From Chitinophaga sp. Ak27 (GTDB taxonomy: Bacteria > Bacteroidota > Bacteroidia > Chitinophagales > Chitinophagaceae), in NCBI RefSeq assembly GCF_012726295.1, contig NZ_JABAOB010000002.1, positions 372,001 to 436,000 of the forward strand: a DNA stretch of 64,000 bases. Reading direction: 5' to 3'. Positions 53,269-62,156 of the stretch are shown here, piece by piece; position 1 is the first letter of the stretch, and each line of letters begins with the position of its first letter. The notes under the pieces are model-generated. The model made no database searches and was not told where the DNA came from. It saw only the letters and a program-made list of their open reading frames with translations. The position numbers were made by a program, and so were the translations under genes.

Positions 53269-54618
53269 ATGAATAAATTATACCTTGGCATTGTTTTGTT
53301 GTATGCCCTGTTGATGGCCAGCTGTGGCCATTCCTCCCTGACGGCGATCGAAAATATCCATCACCGGCAGCAGCTCGACTCCCTCATAGCCACATTATCA
53401 AAAAGCCAGGTACAGGTAGACTCTGTGCCCGTTCGTGTACTGGTAATGCACCTGAAGGGCGACTTTACCTACTATGGCCAGCCAGTAAAAGAACTGCAGG
53501 TTGAATTGAAAGAGGAAGCGATCGCCCGTATTTCCTTTCAAACAGAGAAAGGCGCCCTGGAAGTGCTCAATGGCCTGGAATCGGCATTCGGCACCGGGTT
53601 GAAAGAGGGCTCCGGCCCCGATCTAACCTGGAAAACTGTGGAAAAGAATATCATTTTTACCGTTACCGATTATAAGGGTAACCTGCTTACCCTTAGCAAC
53701 AAAGAAAAATCGTACATCACCCTGTATTTTAATCAACCGGCAAACAACAAAGTTACCAACGCCTACACTACTGTTCCTGCCACCGGCGCCAGCGACAACT
53801 ACCGGCTGGAGGTAGATAACAGTGAGTGCGGATACCGCGTGTATGTAAACGGCTTTTTGGCGCTTACACACCTGAGGGCAAATACCCTGGGCGTAACAGC
53901 CGATATTAATTCCTACCTGCAGAAAGGGAGTAAACAAACACTGATGGTAGAACTATTGCCAGGCGTTGATTTTGATGGGTATCCCCGAAGCCGTCTGCAC
54001 CAGGAGTCGGTGGTAACGGTAGCTGTGCATAAATGGAGCGACCAGTCCTGCTTTTTACCGGTAATATTGCAGTTCAAGACTCCCAATGCCGATACGATGA
54101 TCCAGCTGGAACCGCATTACTATAAAGCCATCCGGGCATCGCGGTTTTCAGGACAACTTTCCGCCACTATTAACCAAACCTTTGAAACCACCATACAGCC
54201 CTTTGATTTGCCGGCTTATGCCACTGCTACCGACATCCGTAAAGTACCGGATGCTAAAGATCGTGTGGTGGCACACTACCGGAAGTTGCAGGCAGCGTAC
54301 CAAAGTAAAGATACCCAGCAACTGGCCAACCTGTTGTTTCCGCTGGAACAAAACAAGGCCATGGCCTGGCACCTGTATAAGCCTACCGATGGACAAGCCC
54401 AATGGAAAAGTATCATAGACCTGGCACATATAACGGATACGGTTACACTGGCTGAAAATACCAGCCTGTATGTTACGCCCGACGGTCGTTTTGCCAAATT
54501 GATCATAGACGGTAAAGACGATCCGGCCTGCTATATAGAAGATGCCAACAAGGTGTATCCACTGGATTATTATGTGAGTATCGATAAAAATAACGAGCCC
54601 CATTTTGTAATAGAATAA
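53269..54618 (+). CDS. Lipoprotein, unknown function
   Basis: A 449-aa lipoprotein with signal MNKLYLGIVLLYALLMASCGHS (lipobox LMASC). The ATG at 53269 is preferred to an in-frame start 57 nt upstream because the signal peptide begins there. Its first part repeats the theme of the preceding protein (ARISFQTEKGALEVLNGLESAFGTG against LFKNKQDAVNLKEKLTALYGKPG), suggesting a shared domain. The rest is beta-rich (about 180-330), then a helical C-terminal part. No enzyme motif is visible. Confidence 0.7.
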   Translation: MNKLYLGIVLLYALLMASCGHSSLTAIENIHHRQQLDSLIATLSKSQVQVDSVPVRVLVMHLKGDFTYYGQPVKELQVELKEEAIARISFQTEKGALEVLNGLESAFGTGLKEGSGPDLTWKTVEKNIIFTVTDYKGNLLTLSNKEKSYITLYFNQPANNKVTNAYTTVPATGASDNYRLEVDNSECGYRVYVNGFLALTHLRANTLGVTADINSYLQKGSKQTLMVELLPGVDFDGYPRSRLHQESVVTVAVHKWSDQSCFLPVILQFKTPNADTMIQLEPHYYKAIRASRFSGQLSATINQTFETTIQPFDLPAYATATDIRKVPDAKDRVVAHYRKLQAAYQSKDTQQLANLLFPLEQNKAMAWHLYKPTDGQAQWKSIIDLAHITDTVTLAENTSLYVTPDGRFAKLIIDGKDDPACYIEDANKVYPLDYYVSIDKNNEPHFVIE

Positions 54619-54648
54619 ATCACTGATCAACGGATTTTTATGCAATAT

Positions 54649-56499
54649 ATGAAGCGCATTAGTTGTATAGCCCTGGCGGTGGCGCTGTTGGCCGCCTGTA
54701 AGATGAAAACGGAACCTTCTGAAGAACTGAAGGCATTTGTAAAACAGTTTGACGGGAAAACGCTGGCGGCTGCCAAAGACGAACTACAAAAAGAAAGTGA
54801 AAGAATAGATCACTTTATTAAGTTCCTGTCGCGTATGGCGGAGGACAAAGAAAATGACTACACGGGAAAAGAAGACACGGTAGCTCCCTACCAGTTAAAA
54901 CCGGTGGATGTTTTTACATCAGGGTATGCCACTTACCTGGAGAATATAGGGTTAACCCAGGAAGTAAAGTATCCTAACAGTGTACTGGAAGCCAATAACG
55001 CCGTGCATGACAATGATAACTACGACCTGGAATCCCCCGATTTTATATCCGAGAGAATATTTTTTGCGGATGGTACTACCGAGGCTAAATCTTATGCACT
55101 GGATGGTTCTACGCCTATACCATCTTCCAAAACTATCGACAGCGTACTGGCCACGGTTAGTTACAGCTACCCTGTTAAGATGACGGTGCTTAAGCTGGAT
55201 AAATCCAATTCCACGGCTACTTTCAAAGGGTCTGCCATTAAAATCGATAAGATGAAGGATAACCAGTTAAGGTTACTGATGGGAGACAGCGCTTACAAAA
55301 ACTACCTCTATATAGAAGCATTTAACCAGGACGGCAAACCGTTGGATTATATCAGCAGGAACAACGGCAGTGGGCATAATCCTGACGATATGAACAAGTT
55401 ATTGAAAACCTACAAAGATATCTTACAGCAACTGGTGAAGAAAATAGACAACAGACGTTTTAAGGATATTCATGCACTGCAGGAAGCCATGCTGGATGAA
55501 ATGTCCGGTGGCACACCTTTTGACGCCGGCAGGGGAGGATATACACAAGGGTATTATAAAGGCAAAGTAGCCGGGGTGAGGGTATATATGGCAGAAGCCC
55601 GGGTAGAAGTGAAAAAGAAGCTGATGCTGAAAAATCTTTCTCCTAATTATGCCGGCCTCTATTTAGTAAAAGATACGAAGAGCGATCAGTATGGCTTTAT
55701 GGATGCCGGTGGTAAATTTGTAATACAGCCCGTCTACAAAGAAATGACCGCCATCAATCCTTTCTTTTTTTCCAGTTCAGACTATAACGGGTACTATTAT
55801 TACCGCCTGGATACTGCAGCCCGTCAGCTGGTAAAACTGGACCTGGTAGCAAAGGAGTTTTCGCCACAGCTGGTCCTGGTAATGAAGAACGAAGAAGGCG
55901 GGTTGAAAGGATTAATGGATGGCAATGGGAAAATGGTGATCCCGATGGTTTATGATGATATCATGAAAGATGAAAAGGAACCGGTGTTATATGCCAATAA
56001 ATCAGAGCCGGACGGCCCCTTGCAGGGCATCTGTTCTTTATATGATTACCAGGGGCAGCTGTTGACATCTACGCCTTATTATACCAATGGTAATACTTAT
56101 AGCGACGGCCTATTGTTGGTGTATGATAAAAACAGTCATCATTATTTCCTGGATAATAAGGGAAAGAAGGTCATTGATCTGAAGGAGTACCAGGACGTGG
56201 AGCCATTTGCAGGTGGTTTAGCCAAGGTAAGAAATGCGCACTTTGATTTTGGCTATATTAGTACCAGCGGACAGACCGTGATTCCCTGTATGTATGCCAC
56301 CGCACGGCCATTTAACGAGGGTATTGCCTTGGTCACCAAAAAGGTGGATGGCGATACGGAGGCAGGATTGATTAATACAAAGAACGAGGTGATCGTACCT
56401 TTTAGTGCTGCATCTTATGACATCGACGGTAAAGGAGCGAAGATGGTGTATACCATTGGCGAAAAGAAGTATAGCGCAAAGGGGGTGTTAATGCCGTAA
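54649..56499 (+). CDS. WG-repeat lipoprotein
   Basis: The lipoprotein signal is MKRISCIALAVALLAACKMK (lipobox LLAAC). Residues about 340-600 contain WG-type repeats: YGFMDAGGKFVIQPVYKEM, KGLMDGNGKMVIPMVYDDI, HYFLDNKGKKVIDLKEYQDV, FGYISTSGQTVIPCMYATAR, AGLINTKNEVIVPF. The N-terminal half is of unknown fold. WG repeats are thought to form extracellular or periplasmic binding surfaces. ATG 54640 (MQYMKR) is an alternative start. It is the third of three lipoprotein genes in a row. Confidence 0.82.
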   Translation: MKRISCIALAVALLAACKMKTEPSEELKAFVKQFDGKTLAAAKDELQKESERIDHFIKFLSRMAEDKENDYTGKEDTVAPYQLKPVDVFTSGYATYLENIGLTQEVKYPNSVLEANNAVHDNDNYDLESPDFISERIFFADGTTEAKSYALDGSTPIPSSKTIDSVLATVSYSYPVKMTVLKLDKSNSTATFKGSAIKIDKMKDNQLRLLMGDSAYKNYLYIEAFNQDGKPLDYISRNNGSGHNPDDMNKLLKTYKDILQQLVKKIDNRRFKDIHALQEAMLDEMSGGTPFDAGRGGYTQGYYKGKVAGVRVYMAEARVEVKKKLMLKNLSPNYAGLYLVKDTKSDQYGFMDAGGKFVIQPVYKEMTAINPFFFSSSDYNGYYYYRLDTAARQLVKLDLVAKEFSPQLVLVMKNEEGGLKGLMDGNGKMVIPMVYDDIMKDEKEPVLYANKSEPDGPLQGICSLYDYQGQLLTSTPYYTNGNTYSDGLLLVYDKNSHHYFLDNKGKKVIDLKEYQDVEPFAGGLAKVRNAHFDFGYISTSGQTVIPCMYATARPFNEGIALVTKKVDGDTEAGLINTKNEVIVPFSAASYDIDGKGAKMVYTIGEKKYSAKGVLMP

Positions 56500-56511
56500 A
56501 GGAGGTGTATT

Positions 56512-57927
56512 CTACTTAAATAGCTCCTCCATTGTTATTTCATGATGAATCAACATGTTCTTATACTGGTTATCCTTTACACCATAGGAGGTAATCATTG
56601 TTAAAAACAACGTTTTTCTTGTTCCGGTTTCGTCCTGGAAGTTAGCGAGTTTGCGCTGTAACTCGGTGGCATATGATTTCTCGATGGTAAATGTGGTGTT
56701 TGAGAATTTCATCTCGCAAATATTAATGCAGCCATCCTGGCGGTCGAGTAACAGGTCTATCTGTGCTGTTTTAGATCGCCAGGCCGATTCTTCTGTGTAA
56801 ACACTGGCAATACCTAATGCCTGCTTAATTTGAGGGGTGTGTTTCAGGCAAATATTTTCAAAAGCCATACCGCTCCAGCTTTTCCAGGAAGGAGAGGAAG
56901 CCCGCCTGATCCAGGTGCCAGGTCCTGTTGCCCGGGAATGTTCAACAAATTTGAGGTAGAACAGGCTATATTCATCGGCCAGTTTATAGATTAGATCCTT
57001 GGCATTTTTGCCAAAAGGGAGATAAGCAGCTGTGAATCCCGATTGGACAAGTTCTTCCAGCAATTTGGTGGTAGTTCCACCGCTCTGCAAACCTGCTTCG
57101 TGTATGATTTCATTGCGGGTGAGTCCAGATGGTTTGGCGGCAAGCGCTTTTACCACAGCGATATGGCGATCTGCCATTTCGAAGAGAGAATTATACAGGT
57201 TGGAAAATTCGCCTACAAGCAGACCATCCTTTGTAAAGCACAAGCGATCGATCGCCCGGGTAGCACTTTCTCCTTTCCTGATTTCCTTTAAATAGTGAGG
57301 GATGCCGCCAAGTGCCATATAAACCTGGAGTGTTTGGTAATGGTCCAGGTTTACAGACCGGCTCTTCAAATAGGCGGCTGTTTCCTGTAAGTCGAAAGGA
57401 AGCAGGCGTATTTTCCGGGTGATCCGGTTGTGTAATCCTCCTTTGTTGTTTACCACTCGCTGGATCATCCAGGAAGCGGCAGAACCACAGATAGTCACCA
57501 CAAGATTGGCCTGTTTGGAGCCCCAGGAATTCCAGAAATATTCAAAGGCAGGCAGAAAGCCGGATTTAGCCGCACTTAACCATGGAAATTCGTCAAAGAA
57601 GATAACCATCTTCTTTTTTTTAAGTTGCGGAGAAAGTAGTTGAATCAGCAACAAAAATGCTTCTGTCCAGTTGTGTGGTATAGCAGGGAGAACAGGTGTA
57701 TTTAATGTTAATGCGATAGCGTTGCGAAAATTTTCTAGCTGTTGCTTTGCCGGGGAGCCATGTACGCCGGAGAATTCATATGCCATATGATCCTGGTATA
57801 CCTGTCGCACCAAGAATGTTTTACCAACTCGTCTCCGCCCATATACGGCTACCAGCTCAGCTTCAGAAGAGGAAAGCGTTTCCAGCAATATTTTTTTTTC
57901 ATGTTGCCTGCCGATTAGTTTTTCCAT
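56512..57927 (-). CDS. AAA-type ATPase with DUF234 C-terminal domain
   Basis: A 471-aa P-loop ATPase of the ATPase_2/DUF234 family found in bacteria and archaea. Walker A is G30-RRRVG-K36-T37, Walker B MVIFFDEFPWL (D112, E113), and a sensor-like LVVTICGSAASWM follows near 145-157. A winged-helix region (GLTRNEIIHEAGLQSGGTTTKLLEELVQSGF) and the DUF234 nuclease-like part (IDLLLDRQDGCINICEMKFSNTTFTIEK, with D..E.K residues) end the protein. The role of these proteins is unknown; they are often horizontally spread. Two 39-40-bp palindromic repeats lie directly upstream. Confidence 0.85.
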   Translation of the reverse strand: MEKLIGRQHEKKILLETLSSSEAELVAVYGRRRVGKTFLVRQVYQDHMAYEFSGVHGSPAKQQLENFRNAIALTLNTPVLPAIPHNWTEAFLLLIQLLSPQLKKKKMVIFFDEFPWLSAAKSGFLPAFEYFWNSWGSKQANLVVTICGSAASWMIQRVVNNKGGLHNRITRKIRLLPFDLQETAAYLKSRSVNLDHYQTLQVYMALGGIPHYLKEIRKGESATRAIDRLCFTKDGLLVGEFSNLYNSLFEMADRHIAVVKALAAKPSGLTRNEIIHEAGLQSGGTTTKLLEELVQSGFTAAYLPFGKNAKDLIYKLADEYSLFYLKFVEHSRATGPGTWIRRASSPSWKSWSGMAFENICLKHTPQIKQALGIASVYTEESAWRSKTAQIDLLLDRQDGCINICEMKFSNTTFTIEKSYATELQRKLANFQDETGTRKTLFLTMITSYGVKDNQYKNMLIHHEITMEELFK

Positions 57928-57947
57928 TGCTGTAATTTTGAAAGTAT

Positions 57948-58041
57948 AGTTTTGGCTGGCTATCCAAATAGATACGCAGCCAAAACAGGGTAAAAATACA
58001 TAGTTTTGGCTGGCTATCCAAATCGATACGCAGCCAAAACT
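57948..58041. repeat. Two tandem palindromic repeats upstream of the ATPase gene
   Basis: Copies at 57948-57986 and 58002-58041 are nearly identical, 54 bp apart. Each has inverted arms GTTTTGGCTG and CAGCCAAAAC, with a TATC...GATA inner pair, separated by an 18-nt centre that differs at one base (AAATAGATA or AAATCGATA). They occupy the promoter region of the ATPase gene, so they may be operators, possibly bound by the ATPase itself or its DUF234 domain. Confidence 0.75.
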
Positions 58042-58046
58042 ATATA

Positions 58047-58080
58047 AACACCCCCAAAGTATCTTACTTATGGGGGTGTT
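58047..58080 (-). terminator. Terminator after the SPFH gene
   Basis: A 10-bp stem (AACACCCCCA at 58047-58056, TGGGGGTGTT at 58071-58080) with a 14-nt loop lies 27 nt past the SPFH stop. On the minus strand it is followed only by TTTATATAG, a moderate U-tract. Confidence 0.7.
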
Positions 58081-58106
58081 TTCTGAGGTTGCTACAGTAC
58101 AATGGG

Positions 58107-60017
58107 TTAATTGGCCTTCTTATCTTCTTCTTTCTTTTTTCCGATATCTTCCAGCAGCTTTAGGCCAAGGAGTCCACTGATAGGACCATTAGCGCCATCG
58201 CCGCCGCCGATGAGTACATCTGGCATGATACGGATTTGTTGTGCACCGATAGCTTCCATTACTTTCAACTGGGTAAAGTTGTTGCCACCCATGGCTTCTA
58301 CGGCCAGCTTATAGGATTCGGCGCTGGACTGACCGATGGCCAGGATTTTTTCTGCTTCAGCTTTACCGGTGAGGGCAATTTTTTCTGCATCGGCTTTGGC
58401 AATCCATTCGGTACGTTCTGCTTCTGCTTTGGCGAGCAGTCTTACTTTTTCCGCTTCACCGGCGGCGAGTAATTTCATGCGGTCACTTTCGGCGTTGGCT
58501 TGCAAACGTACGCTGTTGGCGTCACCGGTGGCCTTCTTCACAGAGGCGTCGGCTGTCCTTTCTGCAATCCATACGCCCTGGTCGGCTTTTACGATTTCCT
58601 TCTGCATTTCGGCGATGGCCGTTTCTTTTTCCAGTTTTTGACGGGTTTCCTGTGCCAGGCGTTCCGTATCGTAGGTGATCTTTTGTTCCTCTGCAATTTT
58701 ACGGTCGGTAAGTGTTTTCATCAGGGTTTCCGGTGGCACAATGTCCCCGATGAGGGTGTCTACGCCAAACACATTATATTGATCCAATACCTGGCCAATA
58801 TGTTCTTTGGCGGCTGTCTGCCTTTCTTTACGGCTGGTTAGGAAGCTGATCACATCGGAGCCCTGGGCAGAGTTACGGAAATAGTTACCGATAGTAGGTT
58901 CCAGTACCTGGGTAACCAGGTTGCTCATATTACCGAAGCGGGCAATTACTTTAGGCGCCTCGGTAGTAGGGATGTGGATGATCTGTGATACGTCGAGGTT
59001 AAAGGTAAAACCATCGCGGCTTCTTACCGTAATGGTAGAGAGGTTCTTATCCAGCTGGTGCGCTTCGCTTCTGGCGGAGGCCCAGTTGAGTACCAGGTTG
59101 GTGGTAGGTACCAGCTCTACTTTCATGATATAGGGATTAATAGGATATTTACCAGGGCCTAATGGTTCGGCCCATACGCCTTTGCTGCCTTTGGCGACGA
59201 TGTTGCCATGTTTGAATTCGGCGCCGCTGATGTCCACGCCATCATTACCCACGAAGGAGATGACCACGCCTACGTGCCCGATAGCGATTTCCGTCATCTT
59301 CACCATTTCCAGTTTCGCAAACCAGGGATTGATAAAGTAGGAGCCGGCCAGGATAACCTGTTCCTGGAGACCTTTATAGCCGCCTTTGTCGAGGAATGCA
59401 TCCACATCCTGGAAGTTGTTGTGGTTGTCGATCGTTTTACCGGCGATGGAGCCGGTTTCGATGGCTTTACCTTCCAGGGTGGTAACGATACCTACTGCAT
59501 TATCGGGGATGGTGGACATGTCGGTGATTTCAATGTCGAACAGGAGGGTGTTGATACGATAAGAACCAGGCGTGATGATCGCCGTTTGCCGGCCTTTCCG
59601 GCCGCCATTGCGCAGGAAGGCTTCAGCATCCTGGAATGCGTCGCAGGCCACCTTGCGGGCCAGGATGGCGCCTGTTTCGAGTTCTGCGCCGTCTTTCGCC
59701 AGCACCAGTCCTATTTTGCCGGTGGGGATGATGGTAAAGGGCTGGAAGGCAACACTGTACTGCCAGGCCCATTTGCCGAAGTATACGCCAGGAGCCAGGG
59801 TTTGCGCCTGGAAACCGGCTTCTCCGTTGGTCGCGAGGATACGGCCTTCAGGCAGCTCCTGTTTACCCATGAGCACAAATTTTTTGGTGACCAGGCCGAT
59901 ACGGTCTTCCGGTACGATTACTACGCCAAAGCATATACGAAGAATGATCTTGTACAGTAACAGGCATAACAGGGGCAGGCCGATGAGCAATGCCCATCTG
60001 AGAATTGGATTTTCCAT
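58107..60017 (-). CDS. Large SPFH (flotillin-like) protein with tandem N-terminal repeats
   Basis: A 636-aa membrane-anchored protein. The N-terminal helix (WALLIGLPLLCLLLYKIILRI) is followed by a tandem beta-domain that recurs: PGVYFGKWAWQYSV (near 85), PGSYRINTLLFDIE (near 160), AGSYFINPWFAKLE (near 235) and PGKYPINPYIMKVE (near 300). Each is followed by a G-x-V/I-G-x-V-strand; the first two units also share DAFLxxGGxKGxQ. An SPFH domain follows (about 300-430), then a long Ala/Glu/Lys coiled coil (about 455-590). ATG 60017 (MENPILRW) is chosen over an earlier in-frame start. It probably builds oligomeric cages or membrane scaffolds. Confidence 0.87.
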   Translation of the reverse strand: MENPILRWALLIGLPLLCLLLYKIILRICFGVVIVPEDRIGLVTKKFVLMGKQELPEGRILATNGEAGFQAQTLAPGVYFGKWAWQYSVAFQPFTIIPTGKIGLVLAKDGAELETGAILARKVACDAFQDAEAFLRNGGRKGRQTAIITPGSYRINTLLFDIEITDMSTIPDNAVGIVTTLEGKAIETGSIAGKTIDNHNNFQDVDAFLDKGGYKGLQEQVILAGSYFINPWFAKLEMVKMTEIAIGHVGVVISFVGNDGVDISGAEFKHGNIVAKGSKGVWAEPLGPGKYPINPYIMKVELVPTTNLVLNWASARSEAHQLDKNLSTITVRSRDGFTFNLDVSQIIHIPTTEAPKVIARFGNMSNLVTQVLEPTIGNYFRNSAQGSDVISFLTSRKERQTAAKEHIGQVLDQYNVFGVDTLIGDIVPPETLMKTLTDRKIAEEQKITYDTERLAQETRQKLEKETAIAEMQKEIVKADQGVWIAERTADASVKKATGDANSVRLQANAESDRMKLLAAGEAEKVRLLAKAEAERTEWIAKADAEKIALTGKAEAEKILAIGQSSAESYKLAVEAMGGNNFTQLKVMEAIGAQQIRIMPDVLIGGGDGANGPISGLLGLKLLEDIGKKKEEDKKAN

Positions 60018-60397
60018 TGTGTTGGGTGTTATTAATAAATGTTGATGAGATATAGTGATAATTATCCGCACAGGCACGTGGCTGACAGACGTGTCAGTTC
60101 AAAGGTGAAACCGGGCATGTTTGAATTATAAGGCTGGGGGAGAAGTGTTAAAGTTAGTAGCGATGTAGGCTGTTAACATATTACTGCCGAAGCAATGATC
60201 AGATTCCATTGTGAAATGAATTACGATGTAAAAGTGATAATAATTTTTCATCTGTCAAAATATTTTACAACAGATTTCTTTTGAAAAGCGGCTGCGTTTT
60301 TTTGATTTCTGGAAAAACGCCCTATATTTAGAGCCAGTTTAACCATTTTTCATCTTGCTAAAACGATTTTTCTGAGCAAATCAACCAAAATATATTT
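60018..60397. other. Divergent intergenic region between the SPFH and ROK genes
   Basis: About 380 nt without a gene. It contains a small inverted repeat CTGACA-GACG-TGTCAG at 60082-60097, 65 nt upstream of the SPFH start and well placed as an operator for it. The rest is AT-rich, with ATTTT and AAACGATTT repeats near the ROK side. Confidence 0.45.
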
Positions 60398-60405
60398 TAT
60401 ATTTG
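60398..60405 (+). promoter_or_regulatory. Candidate -7 element of the ROK gene
   Basis: TATATTTG is a perfect match to TAnnTTTG, 43 nt before the ROK ATG. No TTTG lies at the right distance upstream, so the promoter call is weak. Confidence 0.4.
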
Positions 60406-60448
60406 TTTAGCTTAAACGATTTAGCAACCACTCTATCTTACAACTTTT

Positions 60449-61327
60449 ATGAAGCATTCCACGGCGTTAGGAATTGATATTGGCGGCTCTCATATTACCG
60501 CAGCATTAGTAGATCTGGAAACACGATCTATCATAGAAGGTTCGTGGAACCGCACCCGCGTTAATTCACATGGGGAAGCAGCAGATATAATCGCAGCATG
60601 GGCCGCAGTGATCAATGAAGTATTCAGTCATGCTCCTGCAGGAGTAAAGCATATCGGGATTGGTATCCCAGGCCCTTTCGACTATGAGCAGGGTATCAGC
60701 CTGATGAAAGGGCAGGATAAATTTGACGCGTTGTATCAGCTCAATATAAAGCAGCTGCTGGCTGCGCAACTGGATATCCTGCCGGAACAAATCCGTTTTA
60801 TCAACGATGCAGGCTGCTTTTTACAGGGTGAAGTATTCAGCGGCGCGGGCAGGAACTATCAACGGGGCATCGGCCTGACGCTCGGCACCGGCCTGGGCTC
60901 TGCTTGGTACCACGATGGGGTGGCTAAAGACGCCAACCGCTGGTGTACACCCTTTAAAGACGGCATAGCGGAGGATTACCTGTCGACCCGCTGGTTTGTA
61001 AAACGCTACCAGGAAATCAGTGGTGAAACCGTAGCCGACGTAAAAGCACTGGTAGCACGTATGCCTGCCGATAGGAGGATCCAGGAGCTGTTCAATGAGT
61101 TTGCCGTCAACCTGGCTGTCGTACTCACCGATTTTGTGAGAGACGAACAACCGGAAGTGATTGTTATTGGCGGCAACATCGCCAACGCATCCGATCTTTT
61201 CTTCCCTCTCCTGAAAACACAACTGCAACAGCAACAGATTACCATCCCTGTTGTAAAAGCTACGCTGGGCGAAGCAGCTGCACTGATTGGTGCTGCCAGC
61301 CTATGGCATGAGCTGGAGAAAGCATAA
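60449..61327 (+). CDS. ROK-family sugar kinase or regulator-like protein
   Basis: A 292-aa protein of the ROK/glucokinase family. ATP-binding motif LGIDIGGSHITAALVD (D10-x-G-G13), GIGIPGPFDYEQG and FINDAGCFLQGE (catalytic Asp in ND) are present. So are a phosphate motif LTLGTGLGSAWYHDG and a C-terminal IVIGGNIANAS adenosine motif. The zinc motif of many ROK proteins (CxCGxxGCxE) is absent, as in some sugar kinases of this group. It has no HTH, so it is a kinase rather than a repressor. Inverted-repeat element copy 6 follows the stop. Confidence 0.88.
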   Translation: MKHSTALGIDIGGSHITAALVDLETRSIIEGSWNRTRVNSHGEAADIIAAWAAVINEVFSHAPAGVKHIGIGIPGPFDYEQGISLMKGQDKFDALYQLNIKQLLAAQLDILPEQIRFINDAGCFLQGEVFSGAGRNYQRGIGLTLGTGLGSAWYHDGVAKDANRWCTPFKDGIAEDYLSTRWFVKRYQEISGETVADVKALVARMPADRRIQELFNEFAVNLAVVLTDFVRDEQPEVIVIGGNIANASDLFFPLLKTQLQQQQITIPVVKATLGEAAALIGAASLWHELEKA

Positions 61328-61345
61328 GACACAAAGAAAAAACAC

Positions 61346-61428
61346 AAAGCAAAAAAGCTATTGTGGAGGATCATCTTAGCGAATAATAAAAATCGCACAG
61401 GTCATCTTCCACAATAGCTTTTTGCTTT
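61346..61428. repeat. Dispersed inverted-repeat element, copy 6 of 6
   Basis: The left arm AAAGCAAAAAAGCTATTGTG begins at 61346 and the right arm CACAATAGCTTTTTGCTTT ends at 61428. The centre carries TTAGCGAATAATAAAAATCGC, the best match to a family consensus. Weaker complementarity extends on both sides. It starts 18 nt past the ROK stop. Confidence 0.93.
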
Positions 61429-61493
61429 CTGCTTTAAGCTTTTTACTCTATCTTGGGTGACGTCTAAATAGCAACTGTTTGAAAGACCGCGTA

Positions 61494-62093
61494 ATGGAAA
61501 CAGATAATGTTTTGTGGGATAATATCATACTGGGCGATCAGGAAGCCTACAGAGAATTGTATGATACATCTGCGGATATGCTTTTCCGGTACGGATTACG
61601 CTACGTACAGGACACCGCGCTGATCAAAGACTGTATCCAGGATCTCTTCCTGGACTTGTACCACTACCGGCGTAATCTTTCTCCCAAAGTAAATATCCGC
61701 TTTTACCTATTACGGTCTTTCCGCCGTAAAATTCACCTGGCGGTAAAGAAATATGCTATCGCCGACCAGCTGGAAACAGCTGATTATTTCTCCATTACCT
61801 ATGAGCCGGATGTAGAGCAGCAACGCATTGCGGCCGAACAGCAGCAGGAAATGCTGCGTATCCTTACGCGGGAGCTCAACGATCTTCCCGCCCGGCAAAA
61901 AGAGGTGTTGTTCCTTAAATTTAACTGCGAGCTATCTTATGAAGAAGTAGCCGGCATCATGAAAATCAGTGTACCTACCTGCCGCACCCTGGCCTATCGC
62001 GCTTTCCGGCAACTGCGGTCCAGTATGGAGAAAGTACCGGTGCTGCCGCTCTTAATTTTACTGATGTCCTGGCTATCTCAGAAAAATAATTAA
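61494..62093 (+). CDS. ECF RNA polymerase sigma factor
   Basis: The second ECF sigma of the window, 199 aa. Region 2 is YRELYDTSADMLFRYGLRYVQDTALIKDCIQDLFLDLYHYR, and region 4 is LNDLPARQKEVLFLKFNCELSYEEVAGIMKISVPTCRTLAYRAFRQLR. A hydrophobic C-terminal tail (VLPLLILLMSWLS) is unusual for a cytoplasmic sigma but occurs in Bacteroidota members. The start may be ATG 61494 (METDNVLW) or an in-frame start at 61479. FecR and SusC genes follow, so it should control the second transporter. Confidence 0.92.
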   Translation: METDNVLWDNIILGDQEAYRELYDTSADMLFRYGLRYVQDTALIKDCIQDLFLDLYHYRRNLSPKVNIRFYLLRSFRRKIHLAVKKYAIADQLETADYFSITYEPDVEQQRIAAEQQQEMLRILTRELNDLPARQKEVLFLKFNCELSYEEVAGIMKISVPTCRTLAYRAFRQLRSSMEKVPVLPLLILLMSWLSQKNN

Positions 62094-62156
62094 AAAAAGT
62101 TGTGTTCAGGAGTCTATACCTGATCTGTTGATCACTCTTTATTGGAAAGATGTTGC

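Noticed and set aside
60449..61327. ROK transcriptional repressor
   Set aside because: There is no N-terminal HTH; the protein starts directly with the kinase ATP-binding motif.
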